A DNA stretch of 64,000 bases from Primulina eburnea (taxonomy: Eukaryota > Streptophyta > Magnoliopsida > Lamiales > Gesneriaceae): assembly GCF_022965805.1 (NCBI RefSeq), contig NC_133103.1, positions 49,111,693 through 49,175,692 of the forward strand, read 5' to 3'. How positions within the stretch are numbered: position 1 is the stretch's first letter; the number at the start of each line of letters is the position of its first letter. The notes beneath the pieces are model-generated. The model made no database searches. It was given only the letters and a program-made list of their open reading frames with translations, and was not told where the DNA came from. Positions 1 through 11,510 of the stretch are shown one piece after another. A program made the position numbers and the translations under genes.

Positions 1-10
1 TTGCCCTTTT

Positions 11-16
11 TATAAA
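11..16 (+). promoter_or_regulatory. TATA-like box upstream of ClpB-like copy A
   Basis: TATAAA lies about 125 bases before the first ATG (142) that opens a coding-like stretch of copy A. It is the only promoter-like signal in bases 1-141. The spacing is plausible for a plant promoter, but the gene is a pseudogene and the match is short. Confidence 0.25.
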
Positions 17-141
17 CTAGAATTCTATAGTTATTCACAGTCTCCTCGATCGATCGTGTGTGATTTCATTTTCCTTTGATTCTCTCTCCTTTGATTGACT
101 CAAACCCTAATCGTATCCATTTCGAGGCGCCTCTTCCTGAA

Positions 142-1995
142 ATGGACTCGCTCGCCTTTAATGATGCTGTAAACCAATTGTAGGTATCTTGTGGAGTTCA
201 TATTTCTGCCGATAGCCGTGCTGTTGCTCAGAAAATTTTTCAAGGTTTTGTATCCCTCTGCCTCTACATATATCATCTTATTCAGTTTTCGTACTGTATT
301 TTCCCTCAATCGCATTCTTTGAGTATCATATGTAGTTTAAATATGTCCAAACACTACGGTTAATGCTTCTGATTCCCTATCCCTCTTTCTGAAAATATTT
401 CTTCAATGGTCCATGTCTCGCGATCTGCTTGGTTATCTAGTAATTTTTCCTACTATTATTCGGAAGCTTGATTTGAGAAAAAATTAGTTATTAGAAATTT
501 CGTTTAAGTTTTTTTTATCTATTCATTGACTTTTTAATGAGTATTTATCATTTTTCTAGCATATCGTATTGTGTTTGAATATAATTATTAATTGAATATT
601 TTTGGGATGGGTGGAAAGTTAAATCAAAAGTAAACTGGTTGGAGATTGAAAACAATTTTTCAGAAGATGAAACGAAAATGGGACAGTAGTTAGTGTTGCT
701 TTTGAAAATGATAAAATGTCTTTTACCAACATAAGCAAAGCAAGACTCAATACTTTTGTCATTCCAACAAGTTATTTTAAGTTCCAAATAAGTAAATCAT
801 CTTCCATTCCTAAGATTTAACGCAAACTTAAGGAAACTGCGATACCTATCTTGACTTTTGCTGTTTGGAATTCAAACCATTCATGTTTCCTTAAACATTT
901 GCGAAGTTGTTTGTTGTGTCTACATTGCTGTTGCCATTATAAATTTGTAATAATTCTGTTTCTCTTTGTTTGCTGAAAACTACGGAGAAGATCTTTCGGT
1001 AACTGAAGGGGCTCTGGGCTTCCTGAGGCATGCCTCTATCAAGTTGGCGACAAACCTTAAATTATATATTGAAAAAATTATGCTAGATGAGGATGAATTC
1101 TGTTTAGATCGTGCATTTGTGGAACTGAAATAATTGGAGAGAGATGTAAACAACCAACAAAGTTTTTATCTTGCTCATGTAGAAACAATTTTAGTTCCTT
1201 CTCTATTCAGTATACGTGCTTTGGATAATATTCATCCCATGGTTTACCTCTATGTCATGTGCGGAAAGAATACAATATCTTGGGAGAAAAGTGGAAGAAG
1301 TTTGTGCAGAAGTGGTTGCCTAGTTCGGTGAAGTCGTTCTGTGGAATAGATAACAGGGCTGGCCTCTTGTCCCAGTTAGGCCCCGTGGTCGTCGCCTTAA
1401 CTTCGAAAGAACATGCAAGCGTAGATAATAAAGACCATATCTCTTCGGAGGCTAGTCGAATTCATACCATTATAGATCAACTCAGGAGGACATTTTATGT
1501 TGACTACTGACAAAATTTTGTAGTTAGTCCAAATATGATTGTTGAAGTTTGGTTAACCTTCTCGATCATCTCATTTTATCGAGTTTATTCCCACACATAA
1601 GCTTGAATTTAAAAATATTAGTGTCTTATCTAAGTTTATGATTATTGTGACACGTGTTCTCGTTATTGCTTCAAAATTTTCTGATGAATTTCCTCTCATG
1701 GTTTTAGTTGGCAAGCTTGTCAGTAAGAATCCCCTCTTCACATCTCTCTAGGCAACTGAATCTGACCCCTGAAGGTGCCAGAACTCCATTTTTTGGCACT
1801 TCGATTGGATTGGATCATATTATCACCTTTAAAACCATAACAAAGAAAAAGCCTTCTGGATGCCCATGAAGATCATTTCTACTTGTTGGATGCCGTGGGA
1901 GTGGCATGACTGAGCTTGCTAGAGCTCTTTCCAAGCAGCTATTTGATCAGGAAGATATGCTTGTTTTATGCTACATGTCTGATTATCATTTTTAT
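142..1995 (+). pseudogene. ClpB/Hsp101-like AAA+ pseudogene, copy A, 5' part
   Basis: Several coding-like stretches lie in order. An ATG at 142 opens a short exon (MDSLAFNDAVNQL, then TAG). At about 981-1133 a helical stretch (LRHASIKLATNLK ... VELK, then TAA, then LERDV) resembles the start of the ClpB M-domain. At about 1708-1995 an exon equals the ClpB second nucleotide-binding domain up to Walker A and the following strand: GLDHII ... GCRGSGMTELARAL, then KQLFDQEDMLV. In active ClpB the motif is GxTGxGKTE, so the Walker lysine is Met here. Stops and a frame change break the reading, so this cannot encode a working protein. The exon stops abruptly at about 1995, where foreign DNA begins; copy B continues past that point. 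The family call rests on motif order and is fairly sure; the identity of 1254-1508 is unclear. Confidence 0.6.
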
Positions 1996-4173
1996 AAGAG
2001 GATTATGAAGAATGTAACTTTTAATTTGTGGAAGTGTTCCTAAATTAAAAGATGACTCAAATAAATAATGTATTTGAAAATTGTGATTTTCATAAGCATT
2101 ATTATGGACTAAATTAAATTAATTCAAGTGTTGAATTAATTAAACATTATCGGACCTAGTAGAGTCAAAATATTAAATTAATTCAAGTGTTGAATGAATT
2201 AAATAACATTAGGTATTGTGGAGCCCAATTGGAAATAATTATTAACTAGTGGGTTTGAGTAAAATCAAGTAAAGTTTAAATGATCTCAAATATGTTTGAG
2301 ACATTTAAATAAAAAGTCAATGGACTTAGTAATTGTTACAAGACAAAGTAAAAAGCATGCAAGGGAGGTGAAGAGTTGGAGACAACTTTTTCATTAAACA
2401 ATGCATGACATGCTCATGCACTTTATCACTTTTTCAAGCACAAAGAAAAATTCCTCCCCTTCTCTCCTCAAGCTTCTTTGGCCGAAATTTATCCTCACAT
2501 TTTTCATTCATTTTTCTTCTTCAATTTGTTGAGGAAAGCTTAGTCTTCTCAAAGTAAAATCTTCTAATTAGTCTAGTGCAAAATTAGAGGAGATTTTTCT
2601 TGTTAGTGGTGGACCTAATTTAAAGGAAAGAGTCCAAAAGCAAAGGAGAAGCTTGTAGATTGCCTACCTTCAAGAGCTAAGTCGTAAACTCGAGCCCGTT
2701 TCAAAACTTAAACGATTCGTTTTAAAACTTGGATCGGGGTCCCGGTTTTAACCAGAATCAACCCGAAGCTTACCAGATCTTTCCCAACTCATTTCATGTC
2801 TTAATTATACTACACCAGCCCCTAAACCCACAATTCCAGACCCCGTATGACCCCCAAACCCTTGCTGAAAGTTGCTGGAAAAATCTGCAAGTTACCAAGA
2901 AACCCTAGACGCACCACCTTCCATATTTTCGATCCTAGCCTACACCCAACGGGACCAGCCACGCACCAGCCACTCCTAGCCCATCTTAGGACCTACGGGA
3001 CTTACTTGACTCACGGCCACAGCCCCATGCAAGCTGCAACACGCCTACGCTCGCTAGTCACCTAAGAAGCACCACCTGCGGGCCACTCTAGGCGATGACT
3101 CAGACCCACCAGGGTCTGGTCCACGGCTTGGAACACCCCCTCACGCCACCGGCTTCACCCATTCTCTAGATCTACCCAAAGCTGATCATACCTCTACAAA
3201 ACGCCGCACGGCCCCTCACTCAACTCGTCTATACCTCGTCACCAGCCTCATGACACAATCTTAACACATGAACAGCCCTTATCACACACCAAAAACAGCA
3301 GCCCCTTGCACATACACAATAAAACGTGAGATGGAGGCATAACAATACAAAGTTTCATATCAAACTCATTCAAAAATGTAAACACAAGGTAGATCGAAGG
3401 ATTGTCATGCATTTACATAGATATCAGCATACTTATGACATGTATGAAGAGAAAACGAAAGTACAAGCGTGTCTTGATGATTATAAGCTCACAAACTCGA
3501 AGAAACGCGTGTCGGGGAAGCACCGGAGGAGCGGGGAGGGAACTTTCTTGAGAAAATATGGAGGAATTTCGATTGTGGCTGGTTGCTGCTACAAAAATGA
3601 GAGGGAGAGGCTGCTGATGGGGAGGGAGGGGCGGCCAATATGAGGGAATAGGGTTAGGGTTTGCTAGAGTAGGTTTTAAATAGATAATACATGCACTAAT
3701 GGGCTTAATTTAATTTTTTAAAAGAATTTTGAGCCCATTAAGCTTTAAAATAAACCCAAAAAGCCCTATAAAATTCCTGAAAAATATTTCGTTTAGGTAC
3801 ATTTTTGAAATATTGTCTAAGCCCTGAAAATGTCCTCCGAGTCGTTAAAATTTGCGTATCGGTTCCCGACGGGCAAAAATTCCCAGCCAATGTCCATTTT
3901 CAAAAATCATAGTTAAAACACCTCCTATAAAATATTTAAAAATAATTATTTAATGAAAATATTTTTCCTGAATATCCCCGGTCTCCATTCTTCGTTCGAG
4001 CGCGAAATGCAACTTAAACCCTAATGCATGAAACTTTAAAATAATCGTGAATTAAATCCTAACCATGAAATAATTATGCACTAAATGCATAAAAATCTTT
4101 ACACACATATTTTAAAATAAAATCCTAGATTGCATGCTTTCAGATTACGTCGTTTAAATTTTCTGGACCTTAC
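1996..4173. mobile_element. Non-coding retrotransposon (LTR-type) remnants inserted in copy A
   Basis: Copy B runs on unbroken where this DNA starts, so the stretch is inserted. The first part (about 1996-2830) is AT-rich and non-coding, and looks like the inside of a long terminal repeat. The second part (about 2830-4173) is C-rich, then AT-rich, ending in GGACCTTACA, and resembles a plant Ty3/gypsy LTR in reverse orientation. There is no gag, pol or clear target-site duplication. ORFs such as 2847-3065 and 3326-3643 show no recognisable domain and are taken as chance. Edges are approximate. Confidence 0.4.
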
Positions 4174-5105
4174 AGTAATTATTCTTGCAAGTTTGTGTAT
4201 GATAGGGCCAGGGCCCATTTCGATGTGGGCCCGGATCCGCCCAGATGTGCCAATTTTGGGGGGCATGAATATCCTTTGTTGCTTAATGGTACATCGACCT
4301 TCGTATCTCAAATAATCGATGTGTTAATATATCTCATAAATTAGTAATTCAAGTATGTTGTTATACCATGGGAAGAGGGTCTCTGGAGTTTAACTGCTTG
4401 TCCTTTTGCCTTTTGTTGCAGAAAGATGACAGTAACTCGGATTACAATAATTAGCTGGATGCAAATGTGCATTCTCTGTTTGTAGTTTTTTTTGTGTTCA
4501 ACTGCTTCACATCCTTCTGCAAATTAAGTAATGTGATGGCTTATGAATTATTAAGATGCTAAAAAATTTTGAATAGAAAAGGTCATGTACCCAAAAGCAT
4601 ATTGCTGAATAATGATATTTATATCAGCAATGTTTCATACTTGCTGATAGATCTTGAATGCAGGCTTACGGTCAGTTCTACAATGGAATCTGTACCTTAA
4701 TTCTCGGGCTTACTTAATTGCTTCTGGAACTGTGGTCCTTTATTATTGAGTCCTATTTAGTCACTCTGCTGAAACTCTGTGATATCAAAACCACCAACAT
4801 ACATGCAATATAATTATACTTGCAAGTTTGTGTATGTTGAGAGTTGAATTGACTTATTTTAGTTTTTTCAACCATTCTAAATTGAACCTATCACATGGAG
4901 CGACTTTTCTTCTATACATCAAATTATCAGCTTGCTATTCTAACCATATTGTATATTGTGCATTCCCAATGAGAAACATGGATATTTATTGTCAGACAGA
5001 GATACATCTGTCCTATGAGCAATTTTTGAGTTGAAAGTTTCTTATTGTTGATTTTCTCTTACGACACTTGATATTCTTATGTTTTAATATTATTTTCTTC
5101 TACAG
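4174..5105. other. No recognisable gene
   Basis: AT-rich sequence with intron-like pyrimidine tracts and a few AG acceptors. A 26-base stretch around 4180-4206 recurs near 4810-4835. No domain or long exon is visible. Confidence 0.4.
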
Positions 5106-5180
5106 TGCAATGTTGATTTTGTGCTTTTGGAAAGAATGGATCACTATTGCTCTGGATGGCTGAAGCCACATTTCCAAGAT
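5106..5180 (+). CDS. Possible isolated 25-codon exon, product not recognised
   Basis: The stretch sits between a good acceptor (pyrimidine tract, TTCTTCTACAG) and a good donor (GTAAGA). It is exactly 75 bases and open in one frame, reading CNVDFVLLERMDHYCSGW followed by LKPHFQD; the other two frames have stops. This looks like a real internal exon of an old gene now cut up by transposons. I do not recognise the family, and no partner exon is obvious on either side. Confidence 0.3.
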
Positions 5181-5725
5181 GTAAGAAAACATTGGTTTTA
5201 TTTGTCACGGTCTCGCAATTTAGAATTTTACATGGCAATACGTCTTAATTGATAGTTTAATTTTTATACACAAAATCTCGTATTATAACATATATAACTG
5301 GAATTACATGTATTTTTTTTGCAAGATGTATGGATATAATTTCATGTAAATTATGGTGTAACAATTTGTAAAGGGAAAAAAAATAAAATTTTAATGTGAA
5401 AGAATTAGGGACACTATCTAGTTTTGCGAAAGCAAGAGTTAAGAATTGGGCAAAAAAAAAAAAAAACTATTTTTAGGTGGCCAGGATAAATTTTATTTGT
5501 TATTTTTAATTTTTTTTACTGTAATGTAAAAATATTTATGACTAAAATCTTGTCATTTTAAAAAAACTCATGTGCGGCAAATGATAACTATATATATCGA
5601 CTAAGCAATTTTGAAGGTGTTTGTGTGCAAACCATTAGTTTTATTTGTCATTTATCCCAATAGAGAATAGCATGGCAGTAAGTCACTTGTATTTGGATGC
5701 CCTTCAGTTTAAAAAATTCAAGAGT
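5181..5725. other. AT-rich DNA, nothing seen
   Basis: Contains a poly(A) stretch at 5453-5466 and long A/T runs. No ORF or repeat structure that I can support. Confidence 0.4.
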
Positions 5726-5897
5726 GAGTCTCATGTGAGACCGGCTCACGCATCATAATCTGTGAGACGAGTCAACATTATCCATATTCACAATAAAAAA
5801 TAATACTCTTAGCATAAAAAATAATATTTTTTCATTGGTTACCCAAACAAGAGATCCGTCTCACAAATAAGACCCGTGAAATCGTCTCACACAAGTT
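5726..5897. mobile_element. MITE-like repeat with GTGAGAC-type inverted ends
   Basis: About 170 bases bounded by related inverted ends (TGAGTCTCATGTGAGACCG on the left; the complement of CGTCTCACACAAG on the right), with internal GTGAGACGAGTC and GATCCGTCTCAC motifs around an A/T-rich core. It is non-coding, has the size of a miniature inverted-repeat element, and matches a repeat type I recall as common in asterid genomes. It abuts the outer edge of the large palindrome. Exact ends and target duplication are not resolved. Confidence 0.5.
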
Positions 5898-6051
5898 TTT
5901 GCCAAAATTCAATTACTCAACATTGAATTTGAGTCCAAAGATTTACATTTAGGGGAAAAATTTGATTGAGATAATTCCACTTTTAATATTTTCATAATCC
6001 AAACTAAGTGTTTGAAATTGTATCAAAAAAAGAAAAAACACCTTTTTTACA

Positions 6052-8054
6052 TCAATCGAGATCAAACAAAAAATCTTCTCCTTTTATATTATCACCAAAT
6101 GGTTCTTCTAGATACAAATCCAAATACTCGAGGCCGGGTCTACATACTATATTCACTCCATGATATTGCATCCCGCACTGGAGATAAGGACAGTAGTAGA
6201 TCATCCGTTTCAGATCTGTCTGTGTGCGGTCCCCTAACTATCTATAATGTAACATGTCGAATGGATCAGATGTGTGGCACAAGGGTCCGGAAAGTTTACA
6301 TAATCCTCATCAGTGAATGGATGTGCACAGCAGGCACTACAAGAAAATACACATTCAACAACACATCAAAGACAACGGTTTTTATCAAAACCGTTGTGTT
6401 TTTACTTTTAACAACGGTTTTAACAAAAACCGTTGTCGTAGATCGGTTTTTAAAAACCGTTGTTTATGAGCGTTTTTTTGCTACGATAATGTTGTTTAAA
6501 AACCGTTGTCTATGAGCGTTTTTTTTAAGCCTATGACAACGGTTTTTAAAAATCGTCGTCTATATGTGTTTTGTAAAGGGTCAAAGACAACGGTTTGTTT
6601 AAACCGTTGTCTTTCAACTGATTTTTTTAGTTCTATGACAACGGTTTTTGTAAACCCTGTCTTTTCTTATTTTTTATATATGGTAAAAGACAACGGTTTT
6701 AAAACCGTTGGCTTCGATATTTTTTATTATAAAATTTGTAGTTAATATTAAATTTTGCGACGGTTTGGTAAACAACCGTCGCTAAATTTAGCGACGGTTG
6801 TTTACCAAACCGTCGCTAATTTAAAAATTGCGACGGTTTTGTATAAATTAGCGACGGTTTTAAGCAAAACGACGTAATTTTAAAATTAGCGACGATTTTA
6901 CGGTTTTAAGCAAAACATCGTAATTTTAAAATTAGCGACGGTTTGGCAAAAACCGTCGCTATATATAGCGACGGTTTTAAACAAAACCATCGTAAATTTT
7001 AAAGTAGGGACGGTTTGATAATAGCGACGGTGTTTGTTTAACTATAGCTAATAGCGACGATTTATGAAATTAATGTCGCTAATAGAGACGGTTAAACCAA
7101 AAAACCATCGCAAAGTCTCTAAATATTCGTGTTTTCGGTCTATTTCTTCCACCCCACTTCATAACACTTAAGATTTTTCTCTCTTACACGATTTTAGTTT
7201 CGATTTAGGGTAAATTTTTTTTATCTTTAATTTTTGGTAAATTTTTAAGACTAGAAATATTGTTAGCATAATAAGATTGTAAGTTAATTTTTTTTATTTT
7301 ACTGAAAAAATTAGAGACGAAAATCATGCCAAATCGTCGCTAAAATTAGCGACGAACTTTATAAAAAAACCGTCGCTAATTTTAACGACGATTTTGCATG
7401 AATACCGTCGCTAATTTTAACGACGGTTTTTGAAAAACCGTCGCAAATTGTAGCTACGACATCACTCCAAACCATTGTTTTCGAGCGAACTCTTTAACCA
7501 CATGGCCTTTAACAACGATTTTACAAACCTACGACAACGATTTTTCACCGTCGTCTTTAGACGTCTACGACAACGGTTTTTCACCGTTGTCTTTGAGCAC
7601 ACCCTTTAACCACACGGCCTTTAACAACGGTTTTATTTGACCTAAAGACAACGGTTAAAAACCGTTTGTCTTTTGCTTTTTTTTTTTGTAGTGAGGGTAC
7701 CCTTCATCTTATAAGTTTGAAAATCTCATCCACTCTTATGTCCAGCGAAATCTCTATCATAGTAAATGAGTTATCAAGTCGTAAGGGAAGAGTCAGACGA
7801 ACAAAAACATCATTCCTACGAGTAGCATCGTAAGGGTTACGACATATCGGACACCCGAAATTCGCTTTTAATAATTTTCGACGACAATCCCAATGAAGAA
7901 AACGTCCCGGACAAATTCCTGGATACACAATCATTGCACCATCTTCATAAGTATACTAGCATACGAAACGACTCTCACTACCATTACAAAGAGACATATA
8001 GAACTGTCTCCGATTATCTAGCGCATGCCCAATTCCTTGCTCATCCTCAGCCAT
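6052..8054 (-). pseudogene. Double RING-like finger pseudogene R1, split by a CACTA element
   Basis: The minus-strand ATG is at 8054 and the stop at 6052. The first finger follows a C-x2-C ... C-x2-H-x2-H-x2-C ... C-x2-C pattern: SESRFVC, then GICPGRFLHWDC, then FGCPICRNPYD. The second finger, beyond the transposon, is built alike: CAHPFTDEDY, then PCVTHPVHSTC, then YCPYLQC; some residues are read from the better-kept copy R2. Removing the CACTA with one AGG duplication joins the codons for VP and CCAH in frame, so the ancestral gene read straight through. In this copy the first C-x2-C is followed by a TAG stop and its first Cys is Arg. RING proteins are usually E3 ubiquitin ligases; I do not recognise this particular family, and any function is lost here. 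Confidence 0.6.
6335..7693. mobile_element. Non-autonomous CACTA (En/Spm-type) element in R1
   Basis: It starts CACTACAAGAAAA and ends with the complement of CACTACAAAAAAA, and is flanked by the 3-base duplication AGG at 6332-6334 and 7694-7696. Inside are dense subterminal repeats of two kinds: ACAACGGTTTT/AAAACCGTTGT near the ends and GCGACGGTTT/AAACCGTCGC further in, often paired as short palindromes. The middle (about 7130-7300) is unique and AT-rich. There is no transposase ORF, so it would have to move in trans. Confidence 0.9.
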
Positions 8055-8420
8055 ATTCTGTTTAAGAAAAAAATTATTAGTTCATTCCACATTTATATAA
8101 ATAATTAATATAAAATTAAAGTGACTAGCAATGAAAGAAAAAAATACATGAGTTATTCAGGCTGAAATTCATGGATTGTTTTTCAGTGCATATATAGCTT
8201 CACGATATTTATTTCTTTCAACTGAATACATATAAAAGCAGGTTGATATTTTAATCCAGTGGTGCAAACTGCATAGTGAAATACAGAAAGGATACACCTG
8301 AGTTGGTTTTGAGTGATTCCCGTAAAATATAAACTAGGGCGGACAAAGAAGAGAATTAAACAGATCTTTTATTTTAATGCAATGAGAAGAATATCCAACA
8401 TTTAATATTTCAAGAGGGAA

Positions 8421-8734
8421 CACTACAAGAAAATACACATTCAACAACACATCAAAGACAACGGTTTTTCAGCCTTTAAAAAAACACTCATAGACAACGT
8501 TTTTTAAAAACCGTTGTCGTAGCCTAAAAAAACGCTCATAGACAACGTTTTTTAAAAATCGTTGTCGTAGATATATCAAAGACTACGGTTTTAAAGAGAC
8601 TGGTGTCTATGAGCGGATTTTTTTAGGATACGGTAACGGTTTTTGTTAAAACCGTTGTTAAAAGTAAAGACACAACGGTTTTAATAAAAACCGTTGTCTT
8701 TGATGTGTTGTTGAATGTGTATTTTCTTGTAGTG
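8421..8734. mobile_element. Palindromic CACTA derivative with two identical ends, at the palindrome centre
   Basis: Both termini are the same end type (CACTACAAGAAAATACAC, inverted at the right side), not the two different ends seen in the neighbouring elements. It is 314 bases of ACAACGGTTTT-type repeats only. Flanks are GGGAA on the left and AATTCCC on the right, which mirror each other as part of the palindrome, so no ordinary 3-base duplication is visible. Confidence 0.8.
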
Positions 8735-9101
8735 AATTCCCTCTTGAAATCTAAACTGTTGGATGTTTTCTCGTTGCATTAAACTAAAGGATCTGTTTAT
8801 TTCTCTTCTTTGTCCGCCGTAGTTTATATTCGAGATGAATCACTCAAAACCAAGTCAGGTGTATTCTTTCTGTATTTCACTTTGCAGTTTGTACCACTAG
8901 ATTAAAATATCAACATGCTTTCATATGTATTCAGTTGAAAGAAATAGATATCTTGAAGCTATATATACATTGAAAAACAATCCATGAATTTCAGCCTGAA
9001 TAACTCATGTATTTTTTTCTTTCATGGCTAGCAACTTTAATTTTATATTAATTACTTATAAAAATGTGGAATGAACTAATAATTTTTTTCTTAAACTTAA
9101 G

Positions 9102-11146
9102 ATGGCTGATGATGAGCAATGAATTGGGCATGCTCTAGATCATCGGAGACAGTTCTATATGACTCTTTTTAATGGTAGTGAGAGTTGTTTCGTATGATGG
9201 GATACTTATGAAGATGGTGCAATGATTGTGTATCCAGGAACTTGTCCGAGACATTTTCTTCATTGGGATTGTCGTCGAAAATTATTAAAAGCGAATTTCG
9301 GGTGTCCGATATGTCGTAACCCTTACGATGATACTCGTAGGAATGATGTTTTTGTTCGTCTGACTCTTCCCTTACGACTTGATAACCCATCTACTGTGAT
9401 AAAGATTTCTCCGGGCATAAGAGTGGATGAGATTGGCAAACTTATAGGACGAAAAGTACCCTCACTACAAAAAAAAAAAACAAAAGACAAAAACCGTTGT
9501 CTTTGGGAAATCAAATAAAACCGTTGTTAAAGGCCATGTGGTTAAAAGGTGTGCTCAAAGACAACGGTGAAAAATCGTTGTCGTAGACGTCTAAAGACGA
9601 CGGTGAAAAACCGTTGTCGTACAGACCGTTGTTAGTCCCTGTGGTTAAAGAGTTCGCTCGAAGACAACGGTTTGGAGTGTTGTCGTAGCTACAATTTGTG
9701 ACGGTTTTTGAAAAATCGTCGCAAATTAATTAGCGACGGTTTATGACAAAAGTCGTCGTTAAAATTAGCGATGATTTTTTTATAAAGTTCTAGCGACGGT
9801 TTGGGAAATCATAAAATTCGTTACTAATTTTAGCGACGGTTTGGCATGATTTCCGTCGCTAATTTTTTCAGTAAAATAAAAAAAAATTACTTTTAATAAT
9901 TTAATAAATATAAAAAAACTTACAATCTTACTATGCTAACAATATTCCTGGTCTTAAAAATTTACCAAAAATTAAATCGAAAAAATTACCCTAAATCGAA
10001 ACTAAAATAGTGTAAAAGAGAAAAATTTTAAGTGTAGTGAAGTGATGTGGAAGAAATAGACCGAAAACGCGGATATTTATAGACAGTTTGAGACGGTTTT
10101 TGGTTTAAGCATCGCTATTAGCGACGGTAATTTCATAAACCGTCGCTATTAGCAACAGTTAAGCAAACATCGTCGCTAATTTAAAATTTGCGACGGTTTT
10201 AAACATAGCGACAATTTTTGCCAAACCGTCGTTAATTTTAAAATTGCGACGGTTTTGCTTAAAACCGTCGCTAATTTATACAAAACCGTCGCAATTTTTA
10301 AATTAGTGATGGTTGTTTTAAATTAGCGACGGTTTGGCAAAACCGTCGTTAATTTATACAAAACCGTCGCAATTTTTAAATTAGTGATTGTTGTTTTAAA
10401 TTAGCGACGGTTTGGTAAACAATAGCGACGAGTTTGCAAAATTAACTACAAATTTTATATAAAAAAATTCGAAGATAACGATTTTAAAACCGTTGTCTTT
10501 TACCATATATAAAAAATAAGAAAAGACAACGGTTTACAAAAATCGTTGTCATAGAACTAAAAAAACCAGTTGAAAAACAACGGTTTGTTTAAACCGTTGT
10601 CTTTGACCCTTTACAAAACACATAAAGACAACGGTTTTCAGGCTTAAAAAAACGCTCATAGACAACGGTTTTTAAAAAACGTTGTCGTAGAAAAAAATAA
10701 CGCTCATAGACGACGGTTTTTAAAAACCGACTGTTGTGTATGAGCGGAATTTTTTAGGCTACGACAACGGTTTTTGTTAAAACCGTTGTTAGAAGTAAAA
10801 ACACAACGGTTTTAATAAAAACCGTTGTCTTTGATGTGTTGTTGAATGTGTACTTTCTTGTAGTGCCTGCTGTGCACATCCATTCACTGATGAGGATTAT
10901 GTAATCTTTCCGGACCCTTGTGTCACACATCCGGTCCATTCGACATGTTACATTATAGATAGGTTAGGGGACCGCACACAGACAGATCTGAAACGGGCGA
11001 TCTACTGTCCTTATCTCCAGTGCGGGATGCAATATCATGGAGTTAATATAGTATGTAGACCCATCCTCGAGTATTTGGATTTGTATCTAGAAAAACCATT
11101 TGGTGATGATATAGAAGGAGAAGATTTTCTGTTTGATCTCGATTGA
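9102..11146 (+). pseudogene. Double RING-like finger pseudogene R2, split by a CACTA element
   Basis: This is the mirror partner of R1. The ATG is at 9102 (MADDEQ, then TGA) and the final stop at 11144-11146 after FLFDLD. The first finger reads GSESCFV, then a TGA where Cys stands in R3, then GTCPRHFLHWDC and FGCPICRNPYD. Exon 2 resumes at 10866 with CAHPFTDEDY, PCVTHPVHSTC, YCPYLQC and a tail ending EGEDFLFDLD. The two fingers share the spacing D-x(3)-(hydrophobic)-P-x2-C-x2-H-x2-H-x2-C, which suggests an internal duplication. Two nonsense codons in the first 40 codons and the CACTA insertion make it a pseudogene. The region upstream (8735-9101) mirrors that of R1. Confidence 0.6.
9464..10865. 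mobile_element. Non-autonomous CACTA element in R2
   Basis: It begins CACTACAAAAAAA, ends with the complement of CACTACAAGAAA, and is flanked by CCT at 9461-9463 and 10866-10868. That is the complement of the AGG duplication in R1, at the same codon. It has the same two subterminal repeat families as the R1 element, in mirror order. No transposase is encoded. Confidence 0.9.
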
Positions 11147-11306
11147 TGTAAAACAGGTGTTTTTTCTCTTTTTGATACAATTCCAAACACTTAGTTTGGA
11201 TTATGAAAATATTAAAAGTGGAATTATCTCAATCAGATTTTTCCCCTAAATGTAACTCTTTGGACTCAAATTCAATGTTGAGTAATTGAATTTTGACAAA
11301 AACTTG

Positions 11307-11510
11307 GAGTGCCTATTGCAAGTCTCAGCTCCAACATAATCATAAAGGAAATCACAAACCTGTCAAACTAAAGCATAACATCCACTATTTACATTTGTAT
11401 CGAGCATGTAGCAGTTGGTTGGATTCCGATGGCGTACAACACGCCATCACACAACATTGAATGACAATGGAATTATGATCAATCATAAGTACTTTGATGA
11501 TAAATATATG
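11307..11510. other. Segment shared with the second palindrome block (41149-41310)
   Basis: From about 11345 this matches 41158 onward closely (both read KPVKLK-NIHYLHLYRACSS in one frame). Similarity stops at about 11510, where an LTR-like sequence starts while the other copy runs on. The reading is broken here; it is better preserved in the 41-kb copy. Confidence 0.5.

Larger units (their letters stand above)
5892..11306. repeat. Large palindrome (inverted duplication), about 2.7 kb arms
   Basis: Reading outward from about 8577-8600, the left arm is the reverse complement of the right arm with modest divergence. The outer ends match: CAAGTTTTTGCCAAAATTC at 5892 against GAATTTTGACAAAAACTTG ending at 11306. 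Each arm contains, from centre outward, half of a CACTA-ended core, a spacer, RING exon 1, a CACTA element and RING exon 2. Because the CACTA sits at the same codon with the same 3-base duplication in both arms, the element inserted first and the whole block was then inverted and duplicated. Confidence 0.85.

Noticed and set aside
142..2000. SMXL/D53-type strigolactone regulator
   Set aside because: Also a ClpB-like family with relaxed ATPase motifs, but the motif wording (FLNRLDEIV, SVFSNILSILDHG) is closer to Hsp101/ClpB, and no EAR-like motif was seen. Not fully excluded.
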